This document shows positions 25,788-33,706 of a DNA stretch of 64,000 nucleotides, one piece after another (the first letter of the stretch is position 1; every line of letters begins with the position of its first letter). The stretch covers positions 177,753-241,752 of the forward strand of contig SAQR01000002.1 in the NCBI GenBank assembly GCA_004020365.1, written 5' to 3'. Both the position numbers and the translations under genes were made by a program. The DNA comes from Mesorhizobium sp. GTDB taxonomy: Bacteria > Pseudomonadota > Alphaproteobacteria > Rhizobiales > Rhizobiaceae. The notes below the pieces were generated by a model. The model had not been told where the DNA came from. It was given only the letters and a program-made list of their open reading frames with translations, and made no database searches.

Positions 25788-26996
25788 ATGTCCAGAGATA
25801 TCCCAGAGCGCAGCCACCGCCGGGCAGGGCTGGTCGCCCGGGCGGCCACAGAGCGTTTCCACCACCCCGATTTCGACGCGCGCGGCACGCAGGGCTGGAA
25901 GTCGATCGAGGCCGAGGGCAAGCTGCCGGAAAGCGGCTGGCGCAAGGAGCAGCAATGGGCGCTCGACATGGGCCTGCCAGGGTCGGAGTCGATCGTCGAC
26001 AAGTCGATCCCGACGTTCGCGCGCGGCGAGCTGCCGCATTTCGCCGGCATCAACACCTTTCTCAAGGCGCCCTATGTCGAGAACGTCCGTGATGTCGGCA
26101 AATATGATGCTGCCGTCATCGGCATTCCTTTCGACAGCGGCACCACCTACCGGCCGGGAACCCGCTTCGGCCCGCAAGGCATTCGCCGCATCTCGGCGCT
26201 GTACACGCCGTACAATTATGAGCTCGGCGTCGATTTGCGTGAGCAGATGACGCTGTGCGACGCCGGCGACGTCTTCACCATTCCCGCCAACCTCGAAAAG
26301 AGTTTTGACCAGATCACCAAGGGCGTCAGCCATGTCGCCTCGTCCGGCGCGCTGCCGATCATGCTGGGCGGCGACCATTCGATCGGCTTTCCCTGCGTGC
26401 GCGGCATTGCCGACGTGACCTCGAAGCGCATCGGCATCATCCATTTCGATCGCCATATCGACATCCAGGAAAAGGATCTCGACGAGCGCATGCACACCAC
26501 GCCCTGGTACTGGGCGACCAACCTGCCGAACGTCTCGGCGACCAATCTCGTGCAGCTCGGCATCGGCGGCTGGCAGGTTCCCCGCTACGGCGTCGCCGAG
26601 GCGAGAAAACGCGGCACCAACGTGCTGACCATTGCCGACATCGAGCAGATCGGCCTCGAGAAGGCGGCGGAAATCGCGCTCGAACTCGCCTGGAAAGACA
26701 CCGACGCTGTCTACATCTCCTTCGACGTCGACAGCCTCGATTGCGGCTTCGTGCCCGGCACGGGCTGGCCTGAGCCGGGCGGCTTCCTGCCGCGCGAGGC
26801 GCTCAAGCTGCTTGGGCTGGTGACGGCGCCCGGCATCTGCGGACTGGAAGTGGTCGAGGTCTCGCCGCCCTACGACACGTCAGACATTACGGCGCTGTTC
26901 GGCGTGCGTGTCGTCGTCGAAGCGCTCGGCTCGATGGTCGCCCACGGCAATCTCGGCAAGCACAAATCGATCATCGACAAACCGGTGAGTTTTTGA
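25788..26996 (+). CDS. gdmH: Ureohydrolase, candidate nickel-dependent guanidine hydrolase
   Basis: A 402-residue arginase/agmatinase-superfamily enzyme, about 80 residues longer than agmatinase because of an N-terminal extension. Metal ligands are visible: H197 (GGDHS), D221, H223 and D225 (HFDRHIDI), D313 and D315 (SFDVDSLD). The extended N-terminus, the Arg in DRHID and the GTGWPEPGG loop (325-332) are, to my recollection, traits of the guanidine hydrolase GdmH of cyanobacteria, a nickel enzyme making urea and ammonia. Position behind a guanidine-I riboswitch and before a His-rich protein and a nickel permease supports that over agmatinase or guanidinobutyrase. Start ATG at 25788 with GGAG eight bases upstream. 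No HypA/HypB-like accessory genes are adjacent, unlike some gdmH loci. Confidence 0.85.
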   Translation: MSRDIPERSHRRAGLVARAATERFHHPDFDARGTQGWKSIEAEGKLPESGWRKEQQWALDMGLPGSESIVDKSIPTFARGELPHFAGINTFLKAPYVENVRDVGKYDAAVIGIPFDSGTTYRPGTRFGPQGIRRISALYTPYNYELGVDLREQMTLCDAGDVFTIPANLEKSFDQITKGVSHVASSGALPIMLGGDHSIGFPCVRGIADVTSKRIGIIHFDRHIDIQEKDLDERMHTTPWYWATNLPNVSATNLVQLGIGGWQVPRYGVAEARKRGTNVLTIADIEQIGLEKAAEIALELAWKDTDAVYISFDVDSLDCGFVPGTGWPEPGGFLPREALKLLGLVTAPGICGLEVVEVSPPYDTSDITALFGVRVVVEALGSMVAHGNLGKHKSIIDKPVSF

Positions 26997-26998
26997 CC

Positions 26999-27532
26999 AT
27001 GCACGACGACCATCACCACGATCATGGCCATGACGACGGCCACCATCATCACGGGCCGAACGGCCATCATGACCATCCGCACGTCCTCGGCCACAACGGG
27101 CCCGCGGGCAAGCCGCTGCAATGGCAGACGCCGCATCTGCCGGACCAGGCTCACGAGCCGCCGGTCGATCCAGCGACGGTCGACCTCGATCTTGTCGAAA
27201 CCGCCTTTCTCGAAGGCTTTGCGCGGGCGCCGGACCCGTCCAGCTTCCTGCGTCTGGCCGGCATACCGTTTGTCGGCGAGACGGCGCACGGCGTGCGGCT
27301 TCATCTCTTGCGCGTCGAGACGGAGGATCTGGTCGACGTCGGCGCGGTCATGCCGCTCGTCGGCGGCACCGGCGTCGCCTATCACCCGTTGCCGGCGCGC
27401 CTGACATCGCACCGCCGCCGCCTCGCTTTCATCTATCACGATGGCGCTGAGCAAAAGCCGCTCGGCTTCGCCGCGGCGCGCGCCCTTGCCGACCGTTCCG
27501 CCGCTTCGCAATTCACTGTTCCCGGCCACTGA
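26999..27532 (+). CDS. His-rich metal-binding accessory protein of the guanidine operon
   Basis: A 177-residue protein with 15 histidines among the first 32 residues (clusters HHH, HHHH, HDH), then an ordered domain of about 130 residues beginning near LVETAFLEGFARAPD with no family I recognise. No signal peptide or membrane segment is seen, so it should be cytoplasmic. His-rich N-termini like this store or deliver nickel in HypB/UreE/SlyD-type chaperones. Its start is two bases after the hydrolase stop, so the two are coupled. I infer a nickel (or zinc) delivery role to the ureohydrolase. The ATG at 26999 is preferred to a TTG two codons earlier. Confidence 0.75.
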   Translation: MHDDHHHDHGHDDGHHHHGPNGHHDHPHVLGHNGPAGKPLQWQTPHLPDQAHEPPVDPATVDLDLVETAFLEGFARAPDPSSFLRLAGIPFVGETAHGVRLHLLRVETEDLVDVGAVMPLVGGTGVAYHPLPARLTSHRRRLAFIYHDGAEQKPLGFAAARALADRSAASQFTVPGH

Positions 27533-27571
27533 AACCAAAAAGCCCGTCACTCTCATCGAACAGGTTCAACC

Positions 27572-28156
27572 ATGAAAACATTAGCAAGACTTGGCACCCT
27601 TACAGCTCTCGCTGCCGTCACACCGTCGCTGGCGTTTGCCCATAGCGGCGGCGCTCACGTCCACGGCTTTTTCGCCGGCCTCGAACATCCGCTGTTCGGC
27701 ATGGATCATCTGCTCGCAATGGTTGCAATCGGCATGATCGGCGCCCGTGCCGGCGGGCGCAGCATTGTCCTTGTGCCGCTGTACTTTGTCTCGGCGATGG
27801 TCGCCGGGGCCTTGCTCGGCATGGCCGGCATCGGCCTGCCTTCCCTTGAAACCGGCATCGCGCTGTCGCTGGTGGTCTTCGGCGCCATGGTTGGCCTCGC
27901 CAGCCCGCTGCCGCTGACCACTGCCGCGGCACTGACGGCCCTGTTCGGCCTCTTTCACGGCAACGCCCACGGCCTCGAGAGTCCCGAGAGCGCCGGCGGC
28001 ATCGCCTACGCCGCTGGCTTCATGCTCGGCACGTCGATGCTGCATGCGATCGGGGTCTTGTTCGTCCTCAAGCTCGATCGTTGGCCGACGACGGTCCGCG
28101 CCGCGGGGCTCGTCACCTCGCTGGTTGGAATGGCCATCGCGGCCCAAGCTTTTTGA
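27572..28156 (+). CDS. hupE: HupE/UreJ-family nickel permease
   Basis: A 194-residue polytopic membrane protein. It has a cleavable-looking signal (MKTLARLGTLTALAAVTPSLAFA) followed by HSGGAHVHGFFAGLEHPLFGMDHLLAM, the HupE/UreJ hallmark of His residues leading into the first transmembrane helix, then five or six hydrophobic segments with LFGLFHGNAHG. Members import nickel, and in hydrogenase or urease clusters serve those enzymes. Neither enzyme is here, so the nearby ureohydrolase is the natural client. It lies 39 bp after the His-rich protein in the same direction with only a weak Shine-Dalgarno. Confidence 0.9.
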   Translation: MKTLARLGTLTALAAVTPSLAFAHSGGAHVHGFFAGLEHPLFGMDHLLAMVAIGMIGARAGGRSIVLVPLYFVSAMVAGALLGMAGIGLPSLETGIALSLVVFGAMVGLASPLPLTTAAALTALFGLFHGNAHGLESPESAGGIAYAAGFMLGTSMLHAIGVLFVLKLDRWPTTVRAAGLVTSLVGMAIAAQAF

Positions 28157-28191
28157 GACGTAGGCAGTCGGCGAACAGAACTGGAAAGCAG

Positions 28192-28275
28192 ATGAGCCAG
28201 AAATTGTCGATGAGGCTGCGGCGCATCTGCGAATTGCTGTACCAGATCCTGAAGATCCGTGCCGAGCGGCTTTGA
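28192..28275 (+). CDS. Possible 27-residue small protein
   Basis: An ATG at 28192, about eight bases after GGAAAG, opens a 27-codon frame rich in Leu, Arg and Ile (…LLYQILKIRAERL). It sits 35 bases after hupE, at the end of the guanidine operon. It could form one amphipathic helix. No family is recognised and chance is a real possibility. Confidence 0.2.
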   Translation: MSQKLSMRLRRICELLYQILKIRAERL

Positions 28276-28313
28276 GGGGCGCGGTTATCGCGTCCCTCCG
28301 GTCGAAATGAGCG

Positions 28314-29027
28314 TCAGAACTCGAGCGCCTGCCTGAGCGCCGGACCGCTCCTGACGCGCAGATCGAGGTCGGCCTCGATATGGTCGATGTGATGCAGCAT
28401 CAGTGCGCTGGCGCGTTCCGAATTGCCATTCTCCAGCGCCTCCAGGATATTCATGTGTTCGCTATGGCCGCAGCTCGAGACGCCCGAGCGGCCATAGAGG
28501 GCGATCACCAGCGATGACCGCGCCACCAGTTCTTCCATGAAGCGCTGGAGGATGGCGTTTCCGGCAACCGAAGCCAGCAGCAGGTGAAAATCGCCCGAAG
28601 CCTTGATTTCCGAGCGTCGTGCATTTGGTCCGCGCTCGGCAATGAAGCGGCCCTCTTCATCGAGCTGCGCCTTGAAGGCAGCGACATGGTCCGGCGTCAT
28701 CCGCCCGGCTGCGGCAATCGCTATGCCGGGCTCGATCAGCCGGCGCGAAGCGAAAACCTGACGCGCTTCTTCAGGCGACGGGTTGGCGACGAAGGCGCCA
28801 CGATTGCGCTCGGTCCGCACCAGGCCCTCGAAGGAGAGCATCTGCAGCGCCGCGCGCGCCACGGTGCGGCTGACATCGAACAAAGTGCCGACCTCGCCTT
28901 CCGACAGCTTGGTTCCCGGTGCCAGCCGGCGGTCGACGATCGCGTCGCGCAACTGGTCGCGGATCGCCTGGGCGCGATCCTCGTTGGCACTGTCGACAGC
29001 AGGGAACGTCTGGTCGGCTATATTCAT
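28314..29027 (-). CDS. GntR-family (FCD) regulator, divergent to the PotABCD-like operon
   Basis: A 237-residue regulator. The winged helix (about residues 15-80) shows KLSEGEVGTLFDVSRTVARAALQMLSFEGLVRTERNRGAFV; the FCD-type C-terminal domain has a DFHLLLASVAGN segment with the ligand Asp/His. Start ATG at 29027. It faces the end of the guanidine operon and diverges from the polyamine-type ABC operon at 29286, with a 258-bp shared regulatory region, so it most likely controls that transporter and hydantoin racemase. A regulatory role on guanidine genes is unlikely because they have their own riboswitch. Confidence 0.88.
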   Translation of the reverse strand: MNIADQTFPAVDSANEDRAQAIRDQLRDAIVDRRLAPGTKLSEGEVGTLFDVSRTVARAALQMLSFEGLVRTERNRGAFVANPSPEEARQVFASRRLIEPGIAIAAAGRMTPDHVAAFKAQLDEEGRFIAERGPNARRSEIKASGDFHLLLASVAGNAILQRFMEELVARSSLVIALYGRSGVSSCGHSEHMNILEALENGNSERASALMLHHIDHIEADLDLRVRSGPALRQALEF

Positions 29028-29117
29028 GATGGTGGTCCCGGCACCTTTCTACCCTGAATCGGGTCGGTTGCAGAGAGCCAAAGTGAACACGATGTCGGAA
29101 AAGATTGCATACGATTT

Positions 29118-29147
29118 TTGCTAGAATCGCCGGCGATCGCCTATAAT
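29118..29147 (+). promoter_or_regulatory. Candidate housekeeping promoter of the PotABCD-like operon
   Basis: TTGCTA (29118-29123) and a perfect TATAAT (29142-29147) are 18 bases apart and direct transcription toward the ABC operon. A sigma-54-like element also occurs downstream at 29239, so promoter choice is unresolved. Confidence 0.4.
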
Positions 29148-29238
29148 TTGTGCATTCGCAGGGATGCCGTTTCGAGGGCAACCGGAGGCAATTCTGATTT
29201 TCCCGAGGAATCAATCGTTTGAGGCCGATCTAGGGCAA

Positions 29239-29257
29239 TTGGCATGCATGATGCTTT
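29239..29257 (+). promoter_or_regulatory. Possible sigma-54 promoter of the PotABCD-like operon
   Basis: TTGGCATGCATGATGCTTT has GG (29241-29242) and GC (29253-29254) exactly 10 bases apart, but reads ATGCT instead of TTGCT at -12. It is 30 bases before the ATPase start. It is weaker than the two RpoN sites elsewhere in the window. Confidence 0.4.
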
Positions 29258-29285
29258 GCTTAAGTTGATTTAGAGAGGAAGCCGG

Positions 29286-30374
29286 ATGTCCAAAGCCGCC
29301 GAAATCGACATCGTGTCCGTTTCGAAGATGTATGGCGCAACGACTGCCGTCGAAGACATCAGCCTGAAAATCCCCGCGGGGACCTATTGCTGCCTGCTCG
29401 GGCCGTCCGGCTGCGGCAAGACCTCGACGCTGCGCATGATTGCCGGGCACGAAAGCATATCGAGCGGTGACGTGCGTCTCGGCAACACAGTGGTCACCGA
29501 CCTGCCGCCGGCCAGGCGCGGCACCGCCATGATGTTCCAGTCCTACGCGCTGTTTCCGCATCTCGACCTGGTCGACAATGTTGCCTTCAGCCTCAAGATG
29601 AAGGGTGTCGGCAAGGAGGAGCGCCGCGCCAAAGCGCTCGGTATGCTGAAGCTGATGCAGATGGAGGCCTATGCCAGCCGCCGCCCGGCGCAGCTTTCGG
29701 GCGGACAGCAGCAACGCGTCGCTCTGGCCCGCGCGCTGATCACCGACCCCGAGGCGCTGCTGCTCGACGAACCGCTCTCGGCACTCGATCCATTCCTGAA
29801 GATCCGCATGCGGGCGGAATTGAAGAAGCTGCAGACGTCGCTCGGCATCACTTTCGTCCACGTCACCCACAGCCAGGAGGAGGCGATGGCGCTCGCCGAC
29901 CTGATCGTGGTCATGAATGACGGCCGCATCGAGCAGGCGGCGCCTCCACGCACCGTCTTCGAGCGGCCGGCCACCGCGTTCGTCGCCCGTTTCATGGGCG
30001 ATCACAACGTCGTCTCCGGCCGCGTCAGCGGCAGCCGCGACGGCATGATTGTCTTCGATGTGCCGGGTGGCGCCTCGCTTGCGGCCAGCGGGCAGGGCAG
30101 GGCGATCGGCGAGCCGATCGATATCGCCATTCGCACCGACCATGTGCGGATCGGCGACCCGCCGGCCACCGGGCTCGGCTTCACCGGCATCGCCTCCAAT
30201 ATCGAGTATCGCGGCTCGACCGTAAAACTCTCGGTCAATGGCGCCGGCATCGAGGATTTTACCGTCATCGTCGACGACGCCAGCTTCTTCGCCAAGCCGG
30301 TCGCCGTCGGCGACGCGGTGCCGATCGCCTGGGACGCCGAGGACGCGATCGTCCTTGGCCGTCTCGATTCCTGA
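29286..30374 (+). CDS. PotA-type ABC transporter ATPase
   Basis: A 362-residue ATPase with Walker A GPSGCGKT, Q-loop in MMFQSYALFPHL, signature LSGGQQQR, Walker B LLLDEPLSALDP and switch His in VTHSQEE. The C-terminal TOBE-like domain is about residues 240-362. A strong GAGAGGAAG precedes the ATG at 29286. It heads an operon with a PotD/F-like binding protein, two permeases and a hydantoin racemase. The transporter class usually moves polyamines, ferric iron or opine-like compounds; here a nitrogenous ring compound is suggested by the racemase. Confidence 0.9.
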   Translation: MSKAAEIDIVSVSKMYGATTAVEDISLKIPAGTYCCLLGPSGCGKTSTLRMIAGHESISSGDVRLGNTVVTDLPPARRGTAMMFQSYALFPHLDLVDNVAFSLKMKGVGKEERRAKALGMLKLMQMEAYASRRPAQLSGGQQQRVALARALITDPEALLLDEPLSALDPFLKIRMRAELKKLQTSLGITFVHVTHSQEEAMALADLIVVMNDGRIEQAAPPRTVFERPATAFVARFMGDHNVVSGRVSGSRDGMIVFDVPGGASLAASGQGRAIGEPIDIAIRTDHVRIGDPPATGLGFTGIASNIEYRGSTVKLSVNGAGIEDFTVIVDDASFFAKPVAVGDAVPIAWDAEDAIVLGRLDS

Positions 30375-30407
30375 ACCAGAACAACCAATCAAAACAGGGG
30401 AACTGAC

Positions 30408-31697
30408 ATGACCAACACCACCGACAAGAAGACGGGAATTTCCCGCCGCTCGCTGCTCAAGACCGGTGCTGCCGCCGTCGGTTTTGCCGCTGGCTCGGGC
30501 GCCATCACGGGCTTCCCGACGATCTGGGCGCAGAACCCGATCACGCTGCGCCAGTTCGGCACCGGCGTGTCGAACCTCAACGCCATTGCCGACAAGTGCA
30601 AGGCCGATCTCGGCATCACGCTGGAAATGACGGCGACCGATTCCGACGCCGCCGCCCAGCGCGCGGTGACCCAGCCGGACAGCTACGACATCGCCGACAT
30701 CGAATACTGGATCGCCAAGAAAGTGTATCCGTCCGGCGTGATGCAGCCGATGGATGTCAAGAAGCTGAAATATTACGACAAGATCGTACCGCTCTTCATC
30801 ACCGGCAAGCTGACGCCCGACAGCGTCATCGCCCAGGGCACCGCGCCGCATACGGTCGGCTTCGTCGAGGCGCAGGACGCCAAGACCTTCGCCAAGCAGC
30901 CGACGCAGTGGATGACGATGGTTCCGACCATCTACAATGCCGATACGCTCGGCATCCGCCCCGACCTTGTCGGGCGCGAGATCACCACCTGGGCCGACAT
31001 CATGGATCCGGCCTTCAAGGGCAAGGCCGCCATTCTCAACATCCCGTCGATCGGCATCATGGATGCGGCGATGATCATGGAAGCCATGGGCAACATCAAA
31101 TATGCCGACAAGGGCAACATGACCAAGGAGGAGATCGACAAGACGATCGACTTCCTGATCAAGGCCAAGCAGGACGGCCAGTTCCGGGCGTTCTGGAAAT
31201 CGTTCGACGAGAGCGTCAACCTGATGGCTTCAGGCGAAGTGGTGATCCAGTCGATGTGGTCGCCGGCTGTCGCTGCGGTGCGCTCCAAGGGCATCGCCTG
31301 CAAGTACCAGCCGCTCAAGGAAGGCTATCGCTCGTGGGGCGGCGGCCTTGGCCTTGCGGCGCACCTCAAGGGCGCCGAGCTCGATGCCGCCTACGAATAC
31401 ATCAACTGGTATCTGTCCGGCTGGGTCGGCGCCTACCTCAACCGCCAGGGCTATTACTCGGCCGCCATGGACACCGCTAAGCAGTTCATGTCCGAGGACG
31501 AATGGGGTTACTGGGTCGACGGCAAGCCGGCCAAGGGCGATATCATGGCGCCGGACGGCAAGATCATGGAGAAGGCAGGCGCGGTGCGTGACGGCGGCTC
31601 CTTCGTCGAGCGCATGGGCAAGGTCGCCTGCTGGAACTCGGTCATGGACGAGGACCGCTACATGGTGAGGCGCTGGAACGAATTCATCGCGGCGTAG
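30408..31697 (+). CDS. PotD/PotF-type ABC substrate-binding protein, Tat-exported
   Basis: A 429-residue extracellular solute-binding protein (family 1/PotD-like). The N-terminus has a twin-arginine signal (ISRRSLLKTGAAAVGFAAG) with cleavage likely after FPTIWA. The mature domain contains DSYDIADIEYWIAKKV and IQSMWSPAVAAV, usual in polyamine-type binding proteins. It is separated from its permease gene by an inserted palindromic element (31730-31915), unlike the close packing elsewhere in the operon. Confidence 0.88.
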   Translation: MTNTTDKKTGISRRSLLKTGAAAVGFAAGSGAITGFPTIWAQNPITLRQFGTGVSNLNAIADKCKADLGITLEMTATDSDAAAQRAVTQPDSYDIADIEYWIAKKVYPSGVMQPMDVKKLKYYDKIVPLFITGKLTPDSVIAQGTAPHTVGFVEAQDAKTFAKQPTQWMTMVPTIYNADTLGIRPDLVGREITTWADIMDPAFKGKAAILNIPSIGIMDAAMIMEAMGNIKYADKGNMTKEEIDKTIDFLIKAKQDGQFRAFWKSFDESVNLMASGEVVIQSMWSPAVAAVRSKGIACKYQPLKEGYRSWGGGLGLAAHLKGAELDAAYEYINWYLSGWVGAYLNRQGYYSAAMDTAKQFMSEDEWGYWVDGKPAKGDIMAPDGKIMEKAGAVRDGGSFVERMGKVACWNSVMDEDRYMVRRWNEFIAA

Positions 31698-31729
31698 TGC
31701 AAGGCAGGCAATAACTGAGATGCTGCATT

Positions 31730-31915
31730 CCTTGGCGCCCCCCTCTGTCCTGGCCTCTTTGCCAAAACTTGGCATCTCCCCCACTTGGGGGGAGATCGGC
31801 CGTCGCCGCGGCTTTCGCCAATCCGCAACATTGCAAGAAGAGGCGCCAACAGCAAAGCTGCCAATCTCCCCCCAAGTGGGGGAGATGTCCGGCAGGACAG
31901 AGGGGGGCGCCAAGG
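31730..31915. mobile_element. MITE-like element with 23-bp perfect terminal inverted repeats
   Basis: A 186-bp unit whose ends (31730-31752 and 31893-31915) are exact reverse complements over 23 bases, starting CCTTGGCGCCCCCC. Inside lie two further palindromes, each of the type ATCTCCCCCACTTGGGGGGA (about 31773-31796 and 31864-31886). It has no gene and no obvious target duplication. The CTCCCCC-palindrome is of the kind scattered through rhizobial intergenic DNA. It sits between the binding-protein and permease genes and would fold strongly in the mRNA. Confidence 0.75.
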
Positions 31916-31967
31916 ATCACAGCCTGCCAGATTGCCGGCTCTCCGCGACACGCCAGGGCTGTTCCAG

Positions 31968-32876
31968 ATGACCGTGGCTCTCGACCGACCTGTAGCCGTC
32001 GGCAAACTCGTCAGACGCCGCCGGCTCTCGATCGGCGCAGTCGTTCCCTACCTGCAAGCGGCGCCGCTGGCGCTGATCCTCGGCGCGTTCCTTTTGCTGC
32101 CGATCCTGATGATCGCCGTGGTCTCCTTCTGGGACTACGATTTCGCGGCGATGTACCCGGATTTCCTGACCACCAACTATACCGACACGCTCGGCTCCTG
32201 GGTCACCTGGAAAACCTATCTGAACACGCTGAAATATGCCGCCATCGTCTGGGCGCTGACGCTGTTCGTCGGCTTCTGGGTCGCCTATTTCCTCGCCTTC
32301 CATATCAGGACTACGGCAATGCAGATGGTGCTGTTCCTGGTCTGCACCGTGCCGTTCCTGACCTCCAACATCATCCGCATGATCTCGTGGATTCCGGTGC
32401 TAGGCCGCAACGGCCTAGTCAACTCGACGCTGGTTGAGATCGGGCTGATCCCGAAGCCGATCGAATGGCTGCTCTATTCCGAATTCGCCGTGGTGCTGGC
32501 CATGGTGCATCTCTACACGCTGTTCATGGTGACGCCGATCTTCAACACGCTGATGCGCATCGACAAGTCGCTGATCGAGGCAGCGCGTGATGCCGGCGCT
32601 TCCGGCTGGCAGGTGCTGTGGAACGTCGTCATCCCGCTTGCCAAGCCGGGCATGGCGATCGGCACCATCTTTGTCGTCACGCTGGTGATGGCCGACTTTT
32701 CGACGGTGCAGGTGATGTCCGGCGGACAGAGCGCCTCCGTCGCGCTGATGATGAAGAACCAGATGTCGCTGCTGCAATATCCGGCGGCGGCCGCCAACGC
32801 GGTCGTGTTGCTGGTGCTGGTGCTGCTGATGGTCGCCGGCATCCTGCGCATCGTCGACATCCGCAAGGAGCTGTGA
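31968..32876 (+). CDS. PotB-type ABC permease
   Basis: A 302-residue permease with an amphipathic N-terminus, a first helix at [22 protein letters not shown] and about six transmembrane segments in all. The coupling motif is [25 protein letters not shown]. The ATG at 31968 follows AGGG by ten bases; the reading frame runs further upstream through the inserted element but that part is non-coding. It pairs with the next permease, whose GTG start is one base after this stop. Confidence 0.88.
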   Translation: MTVALDRPVAVGKLVRRRRLSIGAVVPYLQAAPLALILGAFLLLPILMIAVVSFWDYDFAAMYPDFLTTNYTDTLGSWVTWKTYLNTLKYAAIVWALTLFVGFWVAYFLAFHIRTTAMQMVLFLVCTVPFLTSNIIRMISWIPVLGRNGLVNSTLVEIGLIPKPIEWLLYSEFAVVLAMVHLYTLFMVTPIFNTLMRIDKSLIEAARDAGASGWQVLWNVVIPLAKPGMAIGTIFVVTLVMADFSTVQVMSGGQSASVALMMKNQMSLLQYPAAAANAVVLLVLVLLMVAGILRIVDIRKEL

Positions 32877-32877
32877 C

Positions 32878-33696
32878 GTGAGCCACGACAAGCGCACCCT
32901 CGAATTCTACGTGCTGGCGGCCTTCTTCGCCCTTTTCGTGCTGTTCCTCTACGGCCCGCTCTCGGCGATCCTGATCCTCTCCTTCCAGGGCGAGAATGGC
33001 GGGCTGACATTCCCGCTGAACGGCGTCTCGCTGCACTGGTTCGCCAATCTGTTCGAGCGCCAGGCGGTCGGCGATTTCGGCGGCAGCTTTAAACGCTCCT
33101 TCATCCTTGGCTTGATGGTGATGATCGTCACCGTCGGCGTGTCGCTGCTTGCCGGTCTTGCCTTCCGGCAAAAATTTCGCGGCGCCACCGCATTGTTCTA
33201 TCTGGCCGTCGCCAGCCTGGTCGTGCCGTCGATCATCATTAGCCTCGGCATCGGCGTCGCCTTCCAGCAGATCGGCTTTCGTCCCGCCTGGTACACGTCT
33301 GCCTTCGGCGCGCATTTGACCTGGACCTTGCCTTTCGGCGTGCTGATCATGTTCGCCGTCTTCAACCGGTTCTCGCCGGCCTATGAGGAGGCCGCGCGGG
33401 ACTTGGGCGCGACCTCCTGGCAGACCTTCGCGCATGTCGTGCTGCCGATGATCGCGCCCAGCCTGATCGGTGTCGGCCTGTTCGGCTTCACCCTGTCCTA
33501 TGACGAGTTCGCGCGCACGCTGATGACCTCGGGCACCTTCAACACGCTGCCGCTCGAAATCTACGGCATGACGACGAATGTGACGACGCCGGTGCTCTAT
33601 GCACTCGGCACCGTGACGACGGTATTTTCCTTCCTGGTGATTTTGGCGACGCTCGGCGCAATCGCCTATGTCGGCGGCCGTCGGCCGCGAGCTTGA
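32878..33696 (+). CDS. PotC-type ABC permease
   Basis: A 272-residue permease with six hydrophobic segments. The EAA coupling loop is EEAARDLGATSWQTFAHVVLPMIAPS. It uses a GTG start at 32878, directly after the previous stop. It completes the membrane pair of this importer and is followed 10 bases later by the racemase gene. Confidence 0.88.
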   Translation: MSHDKRTLEFYVLAAFFALFVLFLYGPLSAILILSFQGENGGLTFPLNGVSLHWFANLFERQAVGDFGGSFKRSFILGLMVMIVTVGVSLLAGLAFRQKFRGATALFYLAVASLVVPSIIISLGIGVAFQQIGFRPAWYTSAFGAHLTWTLPFGVLIMFAVFNRFSPAYEEAARDLGATSWQTFAHVVLPMIAPSLIGVGLFGFTLSYDEFARTLMTSGTFNTLPLEIYGMTTNVTTPVLYALGTVTTVFSFLVILATLGAIAYVGGRRPRA

Positions 33697-33706
33697 GAGA
33701 ACCGCA

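Noticed and set aside
24867-26495. 542-codon minus-strand frame across the ATPase and hydrolase genes of the guanidine operon
   Set aside because: Antisense shadow; crosses a gene boundary and has no recognisable domain or start signal.
25788-26996. Agmatinase (speB) as the name for the ureohydrolase
   Set aside because: The N-terminal extension, DRHID and GTGWPEPGG features, together with the guanidine riboswitch and nickel permease, fit a guanidine hydrolase better; agmatinase remains a fallback.
29211-30851. 546-codon minus-strand frame opposite the PotA-like gene
   Set aside because: Antisense shadow of a highly conserved ATPase; spans an intergenic gap and part of the next gene.
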